The notes: generated from the letters alone by a model not told the origin. DNA of 64,000 nt from Mucilaginibacter rivuli (GCF_019391655.1 NZ_JAHXPQ010000001.1:620001-684000), one strand, 5' to 3'. Positions 42,552 through 51,649 are shown, numbered from the stretch's first letter. A program made the numbers and translations.

Positions 42552-43344
42552 CCCGAAGAAGATAGGCCTGGCTATGTCGGGTGGTGGTATACGCGGCGTA
42601 GCCCACTTAGGTATTATGCAGGCGCTTGTTGACAGGGGTATTCAATTTTCGCGGCTAAGCGGCACCAGTGCAGGCGCTATTGCCGCGGCATTTTTTGCGC
42701 AAGGGTTTTCGCCAAAAGAAACACTGGACATTATTAGCCAGGCGCATTTGTTTAAGCTGTTGCGCCCCTCGTTCGGGCATACGGGTTTGCTCTCTATTTT
42801 AAACGTGGAACATTTGCTAAAAGAGTATTTTCCGGGAAACTCATTTGCTAAACTAAAAATACCCATCACCATTACCGCGGTAGACCTTGGCGAGGGTAAA
42901 CTGGTTTACTTTAACGAGGGCGACCTGTGCAAGTGCCTGCTGGCATCATGTTGCTTACCGGGGCTTTTCAGGCCGATTATTATGAACGAACACATGTATG
43001 TGGATGGCGGTATATTGAATAACTTCCCGGTAGAGCCGTTGATAGGTGAGTGCGATTTTATCATCGGGTCATCATGTAACCATTTGTCTGCTGTAACCGA
43101 GATCGGCTCGTTCGCGCAAATGGTTGACAGGGCTGCTATGCTGGCAATAAACAGGAACGTAGAGGCCCATAAAAGCATGTGCGATGTATTGATAGAACCG
43201 CAGGGCTTAGGTAATTATGGCATATTTGATACCAAATATGCCGAAGAAATATTTTGGCTGGGCTACGAAGAAGGTTTGAAAACCATTAAAGGCAATACCG
43301 TAATGCAGGGCATTTTACCTGGCATACAGAAGCCGAAAGAATAG
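42526..43344 (+). CDS. Patatin-like phospholipase
   Basis: A 272-residue serine lipid hydrolase. The oxyanion loop is SGGGIRG (about 18-24), the nucleophile Ser is in GTSAG (about 46-50) and the catalytic Asp in VDGGILNNFP (about 160-169), the full patatin dyad. It has no signal peptide, so it should act in the cytoplasm or at the inner membrane on phospholipid or acyl esters. The start overlaps gldB by 26 bases, an unusually long overlap; a later in-frame start is not evident because the opening GGGIRG motif is near the N-terminus. Confidence 0.9.
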   Translation: MNPGTNPNNPKKIGLAMSGGGIRGVAHLGIMQALVDRGIQFSRLSGTSAGAIAAAFFAQGFSPKETLDIISQAHLFKLLRPSFGHTGLLSILNVEHLLKEYFPGNSFAKLKIPITITAVDLGEGKLVYFNEGDLCKCLLASCCLPGLFRPIIMNEHMYVDGGILNNFPVEPLIGECDFIIGSSCNHLSAVTEIGSFAQMVDRAAMLAINRNVEAHKSMCDVLIEPQGLGNYGIFDTKYAEEIFWLGYEEGLKTIKGNTVMQGILPGIQKPKE

Positions 43345-43352
43345 GCAGAACC

Positions 43353-43544
43353 TTACTTCATGATGGTGAATACCGCTTTAAGGGCGATAATTACACCAAT
43401 AACCAGGATGATGTTAGCAAGAATGTTGTATATCGGCGCATCGCCTGCAAAACGCAGATATACACCAACTATACCTATAATAATAGCAACAGTTAACAGG
43501 ATGTAGTGGCGGGGCGCGTTAGCTTCTTCAATTGAGTTATTCAT
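43353..43544 (-). CDS. Small two-helix membrane protein
   Basis: A 63-residue protein: a short polar start (MNNSIEEANAPRHY) and two membrane helices (about 15-31 and 38-59) separated by a RFAGDAPIYN loop. This composition looks like a real inner-membrane protein rather than a chance frame. No family is recognised with confidence. It converges with the patatin gene (8-base gap) and diverges from the DUF892 gene. Confidence 0.6.
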   Translation of the reverse strand: MNNSIEEANAPRHYILLTVAIIIGIVGVYLRFAGDAPIYNILANIILVIGVIIALKAVFTIMK

Positions 43545-43706
43545 TTACCAGATTTTTTGATGCCCAAAAATAGTAATGTTTTTGTGAAAATGGAACGACA
43601 GATGAAGATTTGTATAAGCCATTGTAATTAATTAGGTTATCTGTTAAACATATTTACATTGTTAACGTTGTTGAGGTAGTTAAAACTTTGTAAATCAACC
43701 TTAATC

Positions 43707-44231
43707 ATGGAGAAAATTGTCACATCGCCTACATCACGCGATATACATCTGGGCGATAGCCGGCTGCACACTTTTTTTATTGACCACCTTAATCATATTT
43801 ATTGTGCCAAGGCGCATATTGTGCAAAGCTTTCCGAACATAGCCGCGCATGCCCATTTTACCGATCTGAAACATGCCATTATTGAAACGATGGAAAATGT
43901 GGAGAAGCAGATAGCGCGTATGGAGCAGATATTTAAAATATTGGGTACCAAAATGTCGGTAGCTGCCTGTACCGGTTTAACAGCTATGCTGGAAGAAGCA
44001 ATTAAAGCGATAAAACACCAAAGCAGCGATGGGGCTTTGCGCGATATGAGCATTTTGTTTTACCTGCAAAATATTGAAAGTGTTGAAATGGCATCCTTTA
44101 AAGTACTACAGGTAACGGCGGCTAAGTTAAAAAACAAAGAGATCATCCAGCTATTAAGAGAAAGCTACGATGAAGCGAAGGAAGATCGTGCTTTATTATT
44201 GCTGATATCTAAAAAGTATATATCGAGTTAA
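43707..44231 (+). CDS. DUF892 / YciE-YciF-like ferritin-fold protein
   Basis: A 174-residue helical protein of the DUF892 type: SRLHTFFIDHLNHIYCAKAHIV (about 18-39), LKHAIIETMENVEKQIARMEQIF (about 52-74), then CTGLTAMLEEA and SVEMASFKVLQVTAAKL. The family is ferritin-like and linked to stress response in other bacteria. Here several of the acidic/His residues that bind metal in ferritins are present (Glu, His) but the set is not obviously complete. It is transcribed alone; an acetyltransferase converges from the right. Confidence 0.72.
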   Translation: MEKIVTSPTSRDIHLGDSRLHTFFIDHLNHIYCAKAHIVQSFPNIAAHAHFTDLKHAIIETMENVEKQIARMEQIFKILGTKMSVAACTGLTAMLEEAIKAIKHQSSDGALRDMSILFYLQNIESVEMASFKVLQVTAAKLKNKEIIQLLRESYDEAKEDRALLLLISKKYISS

Positions 44232-44241
44232 ATACCGGTAG

Positions 44242-44922
44242 TTAAGCTTTTACCAATACATAAAAATATATTGGTGTGCGGGTTTCAAAACCTAAGCTTT
44301 TGTAAACATTAATAGCACGTTCATTATCTCCGCGGACATGCAAGAACGGCGTTTCGCCTTCGGCGTTAATGCGGTGTATCTGGTGCAGCATTAGTTGTTT
44401 GGCGTAACCACGGCCCAGGTGATCTGGATGTGTACATACAGCGCTTATTTCGGCATAGCCTTCAGGGTGCAGGCGTTGCCCCGCCATAGCTACTAACTTA
44501 TCCCCATCAAAAATACCGTGGTAATGCCCAAAATCTATGGTCCGTTCATCAAATGGGCCGGGATTGGTAAGCTGGGTAAGCGCCAGCATTTGGGGTACAT
44601 GGTGCATCGTCAACGGCATCAGTTCGTGGGGATTGATATCCGTTACAATATTGCCGGTATGTACCATTTGTAAGCCGCTCATAAAGCGTATTGCCTTCCA
44701 CCGGGCCGGTATCTGTGTTTGGGTGTTGGTAACAAGCAATGCAGGGCCTGTATGCGGTAAAATATCATATAATACACGAAAATTCTCTTCCGAATTTTCG
44801 CTAAGCCCGAAGAAAGGCGAAACCTCTTTGGTAAAGTACTTTACATTGCTGTTACCGTATGCCAGGTTACTGTTATTGGTGTTCAGCGCGTTCCATGCGG
44901 GACTATCTAATACATGTTCCAT
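44242..44922 (-). CDS. GNAT family N-acetyltransferase
   Basis: A 226-residue protein. The C-terminal half (about 120-225) has the GNAT fold with acetyl-CoA loop VCTHPDHLGRGYAKQLMLHQ and the closing NERAINVYKSLGFETRTPIYFYVL. The N-terminal half is a degenerate GNAT-like or partner domain, as in FR47-like enzymes. Probably cytoplasmic; the acceptor substrate is unknown. It converges with the DUF892 gene, ending 10 bases from it. Confidence 0.85.
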   Translation of the reverse strand: MEHVLDSPAWNALNTNNSNLAYGNSNVKYFTKEVSPFFGLSENSEENFRVLYDILPHTGPALLVTNTQTQIPARWKAIRFMSGLQMVHTGNIVTDINPHELMPLTMHHVPQMLALTQLTNPGPFDERTIDFGHYHGIFDGDKLVAMAGQRLHPEGYAEISAVCTHPDHLGRGYAKQLMLHQIHRINAEGETPFLHVRGDNERAINVYKSLGFETRTPIYFYVLVKA

Positions 44923-45097
44923 TTTGGCAAACGTAAAAAAAGTGGGTTTAAAAGCTGTTACACATTTGTCACATTTATAAATGTGCGATCAGGAGGAACG
45001 CTAAACACTTAATCTATTCTTAAAGCGTTTGATAACTGTATTTGTAATTAAAATGTGTTAAATAATGTTAACGTTCTGTTTTTGTGTTTTAAAAAGA

Positions 45098-45105
45098 TAA
45101 ATTTG
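45098..45105 (+). promoter_or_regulatory. Putative -7 box for the FKBP lipoprotein genes
   Basis: TAAATTTG, a full TAnnTTTG match, 11 bases before the ATG at 45117. No clear TTG is seen at -33, so it is a partial promoter match; the leader would be very short. Confidence 0.42.
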
Positions 45106-45116
45106 CGTTTTATTAT

Positions 45117-45617
45117 ATGGGCAGGATACTGTTATTTGTTTTGTTTTGTGCCGGCCTGGCAAGCTGCGGTAAGGTAAATACCGATTTGCAACTGGCGCAG
45201 CAACAGCTTGGTGTTGATACCCCCTTGATAAGGAAATACATTAACAGCAATAACATTACAGGCTTTTTACCGGATATAACATTAGGTGTGGCTACAGGTG
45301 TTTATTATAAGATAGACACTTTAGGAACAGGGAACGCATTGTTTACCAACTCTACTTTAATAACAGTAGGTTATAAGAGTAGTTTAATGGGCAGTAGTGT
45401 GCCATTTGCACAAACCGGTACGTTTCACCCGTCGTTTTCGTACGGGCAGATGATACTGGGTTGGCAATATGGTATTAAGCATATAAAAAAAGGTGGTACT
45501 GTAAGGTTGCTGGTACCATCGGGCTTAGCCTACGGGCCTTATGAGCAACCACAATTAGGTTTACCCGCTAACGCGATACTTGATTTTACAATAAAACTAT
45601 ACGATATTAATAATTGA
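45117..45617 (+). CDS. FKBP-type peptidyl-prolyl isomerase lipoprotein
   Basis: A 166-residue lipoprotein (lipobox LASC, Cys about 17). The FKBP core covers about residues 60-165: GVYYKIDTLGTGN, then WQYGIKHIKKGGTVRLLVPSGLAYGPY and AILDFTIKLYDIN. Isomerase activity would be in the periplasm or outer membrane. Some active-site aromatic residues of FKBP12 are not obvious, so it may be more of a chaperone. A two-domain paralogue follows after 10 bases, so the pair is an operon and probably a tandem duplication. Confidence 0.82.
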   Translation: MGRILLFVLFCAGLASCGKVNTDLQLAQQQLGVDTPLIRKYINSNNITGFLPDITLGVATGVYYKIDTLGTGNALFTNSTLITVGYKSSLMGSSVPFAQTGTFHPSFSYGQMILGWQYGIKHIKKGGTVRLLVPSGLAYGPYEQPQLGLPANAILDFTIKLYDINN

Positions 45618-45627
45618 ATACATTTAA

Positions 45628-46560
45628 ATGAAGAGGATATTTTACACGCTGATCATATTACTTGCTGTTGGTTTATCATCATGCAAAAAAGGTGCTGAAA
45701 ACCAAACGATAAAGGAATTTGATGAGAACCAGATACAGGGCTATATTTTACAGAACCACCTGACTAACATGCAGCGCGATAAATCCAATGGTGACACCAC
45801 AGGGATATATTACGAGATATTAAGTAAGGGTACAGGCCCTGTGATAGATTATCCTGATAAGGTATCTTATGTTTATTCGTTCCATACATTCGACAATGAA
45901 TATTCGACAACTGACACCATTGCAAACCATACCAATGGGTTTTTGGGCCATGTTACTCCAAATGCGATACAGCTTAGTCTTAAAAACATCGCTCAAACTA
46001 AAGGAACTAAAGTAAGGTTGTTAATACCATCAAGGTTAGCTTTTGGCCGCGATGGCTACTTTGCAGGCGCGATACACATTAATGGTAACGAGTGCCTCGA
46101 TTATACAATTAACCTGATAGATCAGGATTATGACCCTGTTAAAAAGATAAACTATCAGAGTTTGTATGACGATATCAGCATACAAAAGTATATGGCTGCA
46201 AATAACCTTACCGGTTTTACAAAATCTACCAAGTCGGGTTTGTGGTATAAAGAAACTACGGTAGGTACAGGTGTTGTACCAACCATAAATTCGGTTGTTG
46301 GGGTACAGTACACAGGCTACTTATTTAACAATGCCATATTTGATCAGCAGGTGAATGATGATGCGACGGTAGCGGCGTATTCAACTTCGCTGTACAGTGT
46401 TATTACCGGCTGGCAGGAAGGTTTAACCCATGCACATGTTGGCAGCAGAATTACATTGCTTGTGCCTTCGGCATTAGCTTATGGCGATCCGGCATCGAGC
46501 TCTATACCTGCTTTCAGTTGCTTAAGGTTTGATATTCTGCTGGTATCTGTTACCAATTAA
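45628..46560 (+). CDS. Tandem two-domain FKBP-type lipoprotein
   Basis: A 310-residue lipoprotein (lipobox LSSC, Cys about 19) with two FKBP-like halves: about 35-165 (GIYYEILSKGTG ... KGTKVRLLIPSRLAFGRDG) and about 185-308 (GLWYKETTVGTGVVPT ... GSRITLLVPSALAYGDP). The second half keeps a more typical FKBP sequence (QYTGYLFNNAIFDQ). It follows the single-domain FKBP protein by 10 bases. Likely an envelope foldase. The gene overlaps the convergent photolyase by 4 bases. Confidence 0.82.
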   Translation: MKRIFYTLIILLAVGLSSCKKGAENQTIKEFDENQIQGYILQNHLTNMQRDKSNGDTTGIYYEILSKGTGPVIDYPDKVSYVYSFHTFDNEYSTTDTIANHTNGFLGHVTPNAIQLSLKNIAQTKGTKVRLLIPSRLAFGRDGYFAGAIHINGNECLDYTINLIDQDYDPVKKINYQSLYDDISIQKYMAANNLTGFTKSTKSGLWYKETTVGTGVVPTINSVVGVQYTGYLFNNAIFDQQVNDDATVAAYSTSLYSVITGWQEGLTHAHVGSRITLLVPSALAYGDPASSSIPAFSCLRFDILLVSVTN

Positions 46561-47861
46561 GCTAAGGCTGCTTTAAACGCTTTTAAACAACGGTCGCGTG
46601 CAAAAACGTGATCAACAATGGGTTTTGGATATGTGCTGAAATCGGCATATTCCGGAACCCATTTTTTTACATACTCCATTTTAGGGTCAAAGCGTTTTAG
46701 CTGCAGTTCGGGGTTAAATACCCTGAAATAAGGTGCTGCATCATTACCCGAACCGGCTGCCCATTGCCAGCCACCTACATTGCTTGCCATTTCGTAATCC
46801 AGCAGTTTACTGGCAAAATAATGCTCGCCCCAACGCCAGTCTATCAGCAGGTGCTTGGTTAAAAAGCTGGCTACAACCATGCGTACACGGTTGTGCATAT
46901 AGCCTGTAGCATTCAGCTCGCGCATGCCCGCATCAACTAACGGATAACCGGTTTGCCCATTACACCAGGCTTTAAACTCGGTTTCGTTATTGCGCCATTT
47001 AATACGATCGTAATCCGGCTTAAATGCTTGTGTTGCCGTATGTGGGAAATGGTTCAATATCATGGCGTAAAAATCGCGCCATATCAGTTCGTTTAACCAT
47101 GTTTTCTCTTCAGCTTTATAGGCATCTGCCGCCAGCTTACGTATACTTACCGTACCAAACCGTAAATGTAAACCAATATGTGATGTCCCTTTTACCGCCG
47201 GGAAATCGCGTTTATCTGCATAATCATCAATAATGTCCCTGTATTGTTTAGGCGGAAACTTCAGTACGCTTTCTTCAAACCCCATCAATTTGAGGGTAGG
47301 GACCGGGATGGCTTTGGTTTGATGCAGGTTGCTGAGGTACTTTGTAGTGGGGTATGATCTGAGATAAAACGGCTTCAGCTTATCATACCACTTACGTTTA
47401 TATGGGGTAAATACAGTGTATGGCTTTTTATCGTCTTTAACTACCTCATCTTTTTCAAATATTACCTGGTCTTTAAACGTATGGAAAGATATTCCTTTCT
47501 GATCAAGCTTGTGTTTTATATGATCATCCCGTTTAGCGGCATAAGGTTCATAATCATGGTTGGTATAAACCGCTGCTATATTATAATCTTTAAGTACTTC
47601 ATCCCAGGCATGGGCAGGCGTTGCATATTTAACCAATATGCCCGAGCCATGCTCTTGTAATTCCTTGCTTAGCGCGATGATGGTTTGATGGATAAAGGTT
47701 ACCCGCGCATCGGCTTTATCTTCCAGTTTATCCAATATTTCGGGATCGAAAATAAAGAGTGGCAGTACGGGCAGTTCGCCTTTTAAGGCATGATATAAAC
47801 CGGCGTTATCTTCTAATCGCAGATCACGGCGGAACCAAAAAATATTTATTTGTTGTTGCAT
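46557..47861 (-). CDS. phrB: Deoxyribodipyrimidine photolyase (cryptochrome/photolyase family)
   Basis: A 434-residue FAD enzyme that uses blue light to split UV-made pyrimidine dimers. The N-terminal antenna-binding domain begins NIFWFRRDLRLEDNAGLYHAL; the FAD-binding helical domain has ELIWRDFYAMIL, YPLVDAGMRELNATGYMHNR, then WRWGEHYFASKLLDYEMASN and GWQWAAGSGNDAAPYFRVFN, all photolyase-type, with the conserved Asn in GNDAAPYFR. Class I CPD photolyase fits best; a cryptochrome is the alternative. Transcribed alone on the minus strand. Confidence 0.92.
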   Translation of the reverse strand: MQQQINIFWFRRDLRLEDNAGLYHALKGELPVLPLFIFDPEILDKLEDKADARVTFIHQTIIALSKELQEHGSGILVKYATPAHAWDEVLKDYNIAAVYTNHDYEPYAAKRDDHIKHKLDQKGISFHTFKDQVIFEKDEVVKDDKKPYTVFTPYKRKWYDKLKPFYLRSYPTTKYLSNLHQTKAIPVPTLKLMGFEESVLKFPPKQYRDIIDDYADKRDFPAVKGTSHIGLHLRFGTVSIRKLAADAYKAEEKTWLNELIWRDFYAMILNHFPHTATQAFKPDYDRIKWRNNETEFKAWCNGQTGYPLVDAGMRELNATGYMHNRVRMVVASFLTKHLLIDWRWGEHYFASKLLDYEMASNVGGWQWAAGSGNDAAPYFRVFNPELQLKRFDPKMEYVKKWVPEYADFSTYPKPIVDHVFARDRCLKAFKAALA

Positions 47862-47923
47862 TTAGTATTGTTGAGCAACGCATAGTTAATTAAAAGGTTT
47901 TAAAGCATGAAATACGACTTAAA

Positions 47924-47951
47924 TAAAAACCCCTGCCTGTTGGCAAGGGTT
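47924..47951 (-). terminator. Terminator of the sigma/anti-sigma/surface-protein operon
   Basis: A stem of AACCC and TGCC pairing with GGCA and GGGTT (one mismatch), with loop TGTT, followed on the minus strand by a T-run. It lies about 30 bases beyond the 47979 stop. Confidence 0.82.
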
Positions 47952-47978
47952 GATTGATGTATGTTTGATGTTTGTTGC

Positions 47979-49325
47979 TTAATCGAACTTTACGCTGCCG
48001 TAGCTGGTTTTGATAGAAATAACCTTATCAGCATTGCCTTTGCCCAGGTGCCCTTTGTAGGTTTTGGTTGAGCTGTATCCACGCTCGTCGTCGGCCGGGG
48101 TTTTATCGGTAACGGTAATGCCATGGTCGCCATATACAAAGCTGCCGTAATGTACAGATACATCAAAATTGAAATTTTGATCGTTATTTAAACCTACCTG
48201 CACACTTGAGTAAGTTGAATTTACCGATAGTGCTTTCAGGTTTTTATCCAGCTCGGCAATTTTTAGCCCGCCACCGTAGCGCATATTGATAGTTCCCGAG
48301 GTTTTTATCGAAGCTATTTTGGCTGCGCTATAGCTAAGCTCGGCATTGATATTATCGCAGGCGCCCAGGTTAAGGCTGCCATAAGCAACTTTTAGCGCGC
48401 TGCCTTTCAGGCTTTCTATAGCCGCGCTGCCATAGCGCGAACTGATCTCGCTTGATGGGTTAGTAAGGTTTTTAGCAGTAAAACTACCGTATGAGCTGTT
48501 TATGCTCAATTTACCATCAAAGTTAGGTATTACCGTACCACCGTAGCGGTTAGTAATGGTGAGCGGGTTTTTTGATGGCATGTAAACTGTATAGTTTATC
48601 TCAACTTTGTGTATTGTGTATTTGCCATTACTCGAAAATATGCTCCACGAACTGTTATTATCTTTAAAGGTGGTTTTGAATGAAACATCCGAGCCATCTT
48701 TGCTATCATTGATGGATACACCATCTAAAATCTTTTGTGCTTCATCCTGTTCGTTGGCATCGGCTTTGATCTGTACCTCAACTTTAAACTCGTTTTTGTT
48801 CCAGGTGTTTACTACCACCTTGCCATATTTATTATCAATAGAGAGTACATCATCCTTATCAATATTATAACTTTTAGTGTAGGTTTTGGTTACTTCCTTT
48901 ATTTCGCCGCTTTTTATTTTTTCCTCTAATTTTTGGTCATGCGAATCAATCGTTATCTTATCAAAACTTGAGAATGCCTTATCAAAACCAGAGCCAAGGC
49001 TAAAGGTACCTTGCGAAGAGGAACCTGACGAATAGCTTTTGGGAGCAGGCGTACGTTGTATAATAATTTTACGCGGCTCGGTAGCGGGTGTTGGCGCTGC
49101 CGGGTATGTTATAGTGCTGCCTGATTTTAGTACGGATATTCTTTTTTGCGATGTTTTTAAGCTATCCATTTTAGATTGCATCGCATCCATTTTTAACTCC
49201 AGTGCCTTTAGTTTTGCTTCAAGGTCTTTTTCTTTCTGTGTTTGCTCCTGTGCCATGGCAATGCTTTGCATGCCTGCTACTATTAAAAGTGTATATAGTA
49301 TGGTTTTAAATATTTTTGCTTTCAT
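47979..49325 (-). CDS. Secreted coiled-coil and beta-helix protein (DUF4097/adhesin-head like)
   Basis: A 448-residue exported protein. After the signal peptide (cleaved about AMAQ) comes a coiled coil (about 27-62, KEKDLEAKLKALELKMDAMQ...), a Ser/Pro-rich linker, and a long beta-rich domain (about 145-448) with short repeating strands such as NKYGKVVVNTW, RYGGTVIPNFDG, SSYGSFTAKNL, RYGSAAIESLKG and KTSYGSVKFD, as in DUF4097/auto-adhesin-head beta-helices. Probably periplasmic or surface-bound. It is encoded after the sigma factor and anti-sigma genes with a 20-base overlap, so it is likely the operon's effector. Confidence 0.72.
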   Translation of the reverse strand: MKAKIFKTILYTLLIVAGMQSIAMAQEQTQKEKDLEAKLKALELKMDAMQSKMDSLKTSQKRISVLKSGSTITYPAAPTPATEPRKIIIQRTPAPKSYSSGSSSQGTFSLGSGFDKAFSSFDKITIDSHDQKLEEKIKSGEIKEVTKTYTKSYNIDKDDVLSIDNKYGKVVVNTWNKNEFKVEVQIKADANEQDEAQKILDGVSINDSKDGSDVSFKTTFKDNNSSWSIFSSNGKYTIHKVEINYTVYMPSKNPLTITNRYGGTVIPNFDGKLSINSSYGSFTAKNLTNPSSEISSRYGSAAIESLKGSALKVAYGSLNLGACDNINAELSYSAAKIASIKTSGTINMRYGGGLKIAELDKNLKALSVNSTYSSVQVGLNNDQNFNFDVSVHYGSFVYGDHGITVTDKTPADDERGYSSTKTYKGHLGKGNADKVISIKTSYGSVKFD

Positions 49326-49872
49326 GTTGTTGCTTCTGCTCTTTTTTCATTTGATTAAATTGTTCTATTACTTGTAGTTGTTGATTAAGCACCTCTGTTT
49401 GCATTTGCAAGTTCCGGATCATTGCACGTAAAACAAGGTCCTGGTTAGGACTGGTGGCTAAATCTTTAGTCAGTCTTTTATAACTCGAATCCATTTTGGC
49501 TATCTCGCCGCTAAACTCATTGTATAGCTGTGGGTCGGTTTTGGCAAGCACTTTAAGCTCGCTGCGTTTATTTTGTACCAGCGATGCATAATGCATTTGC
49601 TGTTTTGCATATTCGGGGTTAATGGCGGCCAGGTTTACCACGGGCCTTGATATTTTTAAATAAAACATAAACCCTACGGCCATTACTACCATTACTATTG
49701 CGGCCACCCTTAGTACAAAGGCCAGGGTAAATGTTTTTGCTTCCCGTTTGGCGGGGATAACTTCCTTTGTGTTTAACTTTTGCTCAATGTTGTACCATAG
49801 GTCAACTTTCGGCTCTAACTCATCAAACTCAGCACGGTTCTGTTTGATGAAATCCTCTAATCGCTTGCTCAT
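49306..49872 (-). CDS. Anti-sigma-factor-like membrane protein
   Basis: A 188-residue protein with a cytoplasmic N-terminal segment (about 1-48, MSKRLEDFIKQNRAEFDELE), one membrane helix (about 52-70) and a helical periplasmic part (about 75-180). No ZAS-type HxxxCxxC zinc motif is present. The position directly after the sigma gene (4-base ATGA overlap) and the topology make an anti-sigma role likely. It overlaps the surface-protein gene by 20 bases. Confidence 0.72.
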   Translation of the reverse strand: MSKRLEDFIKQNRAEFDELEPKVDLWYNIEQKLNTKEVIPAKREAKTFTLAFVLRVAAIVMVVMAVGFMFYLKISRPVVNLAAINPEYAKQQMHYASLVQNKRSELKVLAKTDPQLYNEFSGEIAKMDSSYKRLTKDLATSPNQDLVLRAMIRNLQMQTEVLNQQLQVIEQFNQMKKEQKQQHESKNI

Positions 49873-50426
49873 ACTACTATTCCTTTCTGTTTCAATATTT
49901 CAATTAACTTTCTTTTTGCCCTTAAAAACTGCGTACGCGATGTGTTTTGATTAATGTTCAAAATCTCCCCTATTTCTTCATGGTCATAACCTTCCAGTAA
50001 GTAAAGCGATAACACTATGCGGTAGCCTTCGGGCAATAACTTTATAGCGGCTTTTATTTGTTCAACTTTATATGTTGTTTCTTCTCCGTCATCATAATCT
50101 TCGTCAGCTATTTCAATCTGTTCATCATCAATGCTTACCAGTTCCATTTTACGCTTGCGCAATAAGTTGATGGAGCGGTGTACAACAATTTGCTTTAGCC
50201 AAAGGCCAAAGGTTGTTTCCTGCCTGAAATCGTTTATGCGGGCAAAAGCATCCAGGAAAGCTTCCTGCAATACATCCTGAGCTTCATCCAAATTATTAAC
50301 TATCCTGAAGGCGGTGTTCAACATCGCTTTCGAGTATAGTTTATATAATTCGTAATGGGCTTTTTTGCTCCCTTGCTTACATTCAACCACCAGGTTGTAA
50401 TGCTTGTCTACATAAACAGATTCCAA
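49869..50426 (-). CDS. ECF-type RNA polymerase sigma factor
   Basis: A 185-residue sigma factor: region 2 (about 22-88, KAHYELYKLYSKAMLNTAFR, AQDVLQEAFLDAFARINDF, TTFGLWLKQIVVHRSI) and region 4 (about 122-180, LPEGYRIVLSLYLLEGYDHE, EIGEILNINQNTSRTQFLRA). A short acidic linker EQIEIADEDYDDGEE lies between. It begins a three-gene operon with an anti-sigma protein and a beta-helix surface protein, which suggests response to an envelope signal. Confidence 0.93.
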   Translation of the reverse strand: MESVYVDKHYNLVVECKQGSKKAHYELYKLYSKAMLNTAFRIVNNLDEAQDVLQEAFLDAFARINDFRQETTFGLWLKQIVVHRSINLLRKRKMELVSIDDEQIEIADEDYDDGEETTYKVEQIKAAIKLLPEGYRIVLSLYLLEGYDHEEIGEILNINQNTSRTQFLRAKRKLIEILKQKGIVV

Positions 50427-50489
50427 ATTTTATCAGCTTTCGAATTAAATGACACCACGTTTTTTTAAACGTTGCACCAAAGCTTAAAT

Positions 50490-51023
50490 TTAGTGAATAG
50501 ATTTTAAGAAAGTGTTGATTGCGGTAACCCCGTTTTGGTAACGGTCTTGTCCTAAGCCGGATATGAGGGTGTAGTTGGCATTGATCGCATTAAGTTCCTT
50601 AACCCACACATCCATAAAATGTTCGCGCAGGCCGGGGAAATCACGCAAGGGGTCATCTTCCCAGGGCAGGTCTATATTGAGTAGCAAATAACAATCGTAG
50701 TGGTGGTTATTTAACTCTTCTATCACCTCGGGTGGTGTATGGCCAAACATATGGTCGCTCCATATTTTTATAGTAATAAAGGTGGTATCGCATATCAGAA
50801 TTTTATTGGCCTTTGGTAAATGCTCTTCTTCTAATGCTAACTGCCCGTGAAACATGTTTAGCTCGTCCTGTAAAGTTGGTGGCCCGGTTAGCGCGGCACA
50901 ATAATCGCGGGCAAACTCGGGTACCCAAATGGTATGGTAGTGCTTTGCCAAATGTGCAGACATAGTTGATTTACCGGTTGACTCGGGCCCAACAATAGCT
51001 ATTTTTAAAATGGGGCTGCTCAT
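50490..51023 (-). CDS. NadR-type nicotinamide riboside kinase (AAA/P-loop)
   Basis: A 177-residue P-loop protein beginning MSSPILKIAIVGPESTGKST (Walker A GPESTGKST), followed by WVPEFARDY, as in the ribosylnicotinamide-kinase domain of NadR. It phosphorylates nicotinamide riboside to NMN, trapping the vitamin. It lacks the NadR adenylyltransferase and DNA-binding parts. It overlaps pnuC by 4 bases, which supports the role. A general nucleoside kinase is a less likely alternative. Confidence 0.82.
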   Translation of the reverse strand: MSSPILKIAIVGPESTGKSTMSAHLAKHYHTIWVPEFARDYCAALTGPPTLQDELNMFHGQLALEEEHLPKANKILICDTTFITIKIWSDHMFGHTPPEVIEELNNHHYDCYLLLNIDLPWEDDPLRDFPGLREHFMDVWVKELNAINANYTLISGLGQDRYQNGVTAINTFLKSIH

Positions 51024-51649
51024 GCAGGTACAGTTTGCTTTTTATATTCCTTACGCCAATCTATATGGCCCATATAAGCCAGCACCAATAAAACAATATA
51101 CAAAAGCGATGTAAGATACAGGCTTTTATAGATGTAAAGCGGTACATAACATATATCAACAAATATCCATAGCGCCCAGTTTTGTAAAACTTTGCGCGTC
51201 ATTAAAATCTGGGCCATAAAGCTTACTGCAGTGCAAAAGCCATCAATATAGGGTACGTTGGTAGGTGTAAAAGTTTGCAAAAATAATCCCAGCATATATG
51301 ATAGGGCTACAGTGCCTAATAAAACAATAACGATATCTCCCCATGGTAAACTCACAATTGGTTTTTCCTGCGCCTTATCTTTTTTAAGCCAAAAGTACCA
51401 GCCATAAACAGATGTTCCGAAGAAATAGATTTGCAGGGCAGCATCGCCAAACAACTGGCTTTGGTAATAAATAAAGCAATAAGTTGTAACGCTGATGATG
51501 CCTACAGGCCAATTCCAGATGCTTTGCCGGGCAGCCAGGTAAACACAGGCTATGGTAGCGGTAAAGCCAACCCATTCCAGCGGGCTGATATTAAAAAACT
51601 CTTTAACAATATGTTGCCAGATGGTAAGGGATAACAATACCATGATCAA
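51020..51649 (-). CDS. pnuC: Nicotinamide riboside transporter PnuC
   Basis: A 209-residue membrane protein with about seven helices and PnuC signatures: SPLEWVGFTATIACVYLAAR, NWPVGIISVTTYCFIYYQSQ, LFGDAALQIYFFGTSVYGWY and, later, QNWALWIFVDICYVPLYIYK. PnuC allows facilitated uptake of nicotinamide riboside; the coupled kinase pulls it into metabolism as NMN. The gene overlaps the XRE regulator (4 bases) and the kinase (4 bases). The start could also be the second Met (two codons on). Confidence 0.92.
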   Translation of the reverse strand: MIMVLLSLTIWQHIVKEFFNISPLEWVGFTATIACVYLAARQSIWNWPVGIISVTTYCFIYYQSQLFGDAALQIYFFGTSVYGWYFWLKKDKAQEKPIVSLPWGDIVIVLLGTVALSYMLGLFLQTFTPTNVPYIDGFCTAVSFMAQILMTRKVLQNWALWIFVDICYVPLYIYKSLYLTSLLYIVLLVLAYMGHIDWRKEYKKQTVPA

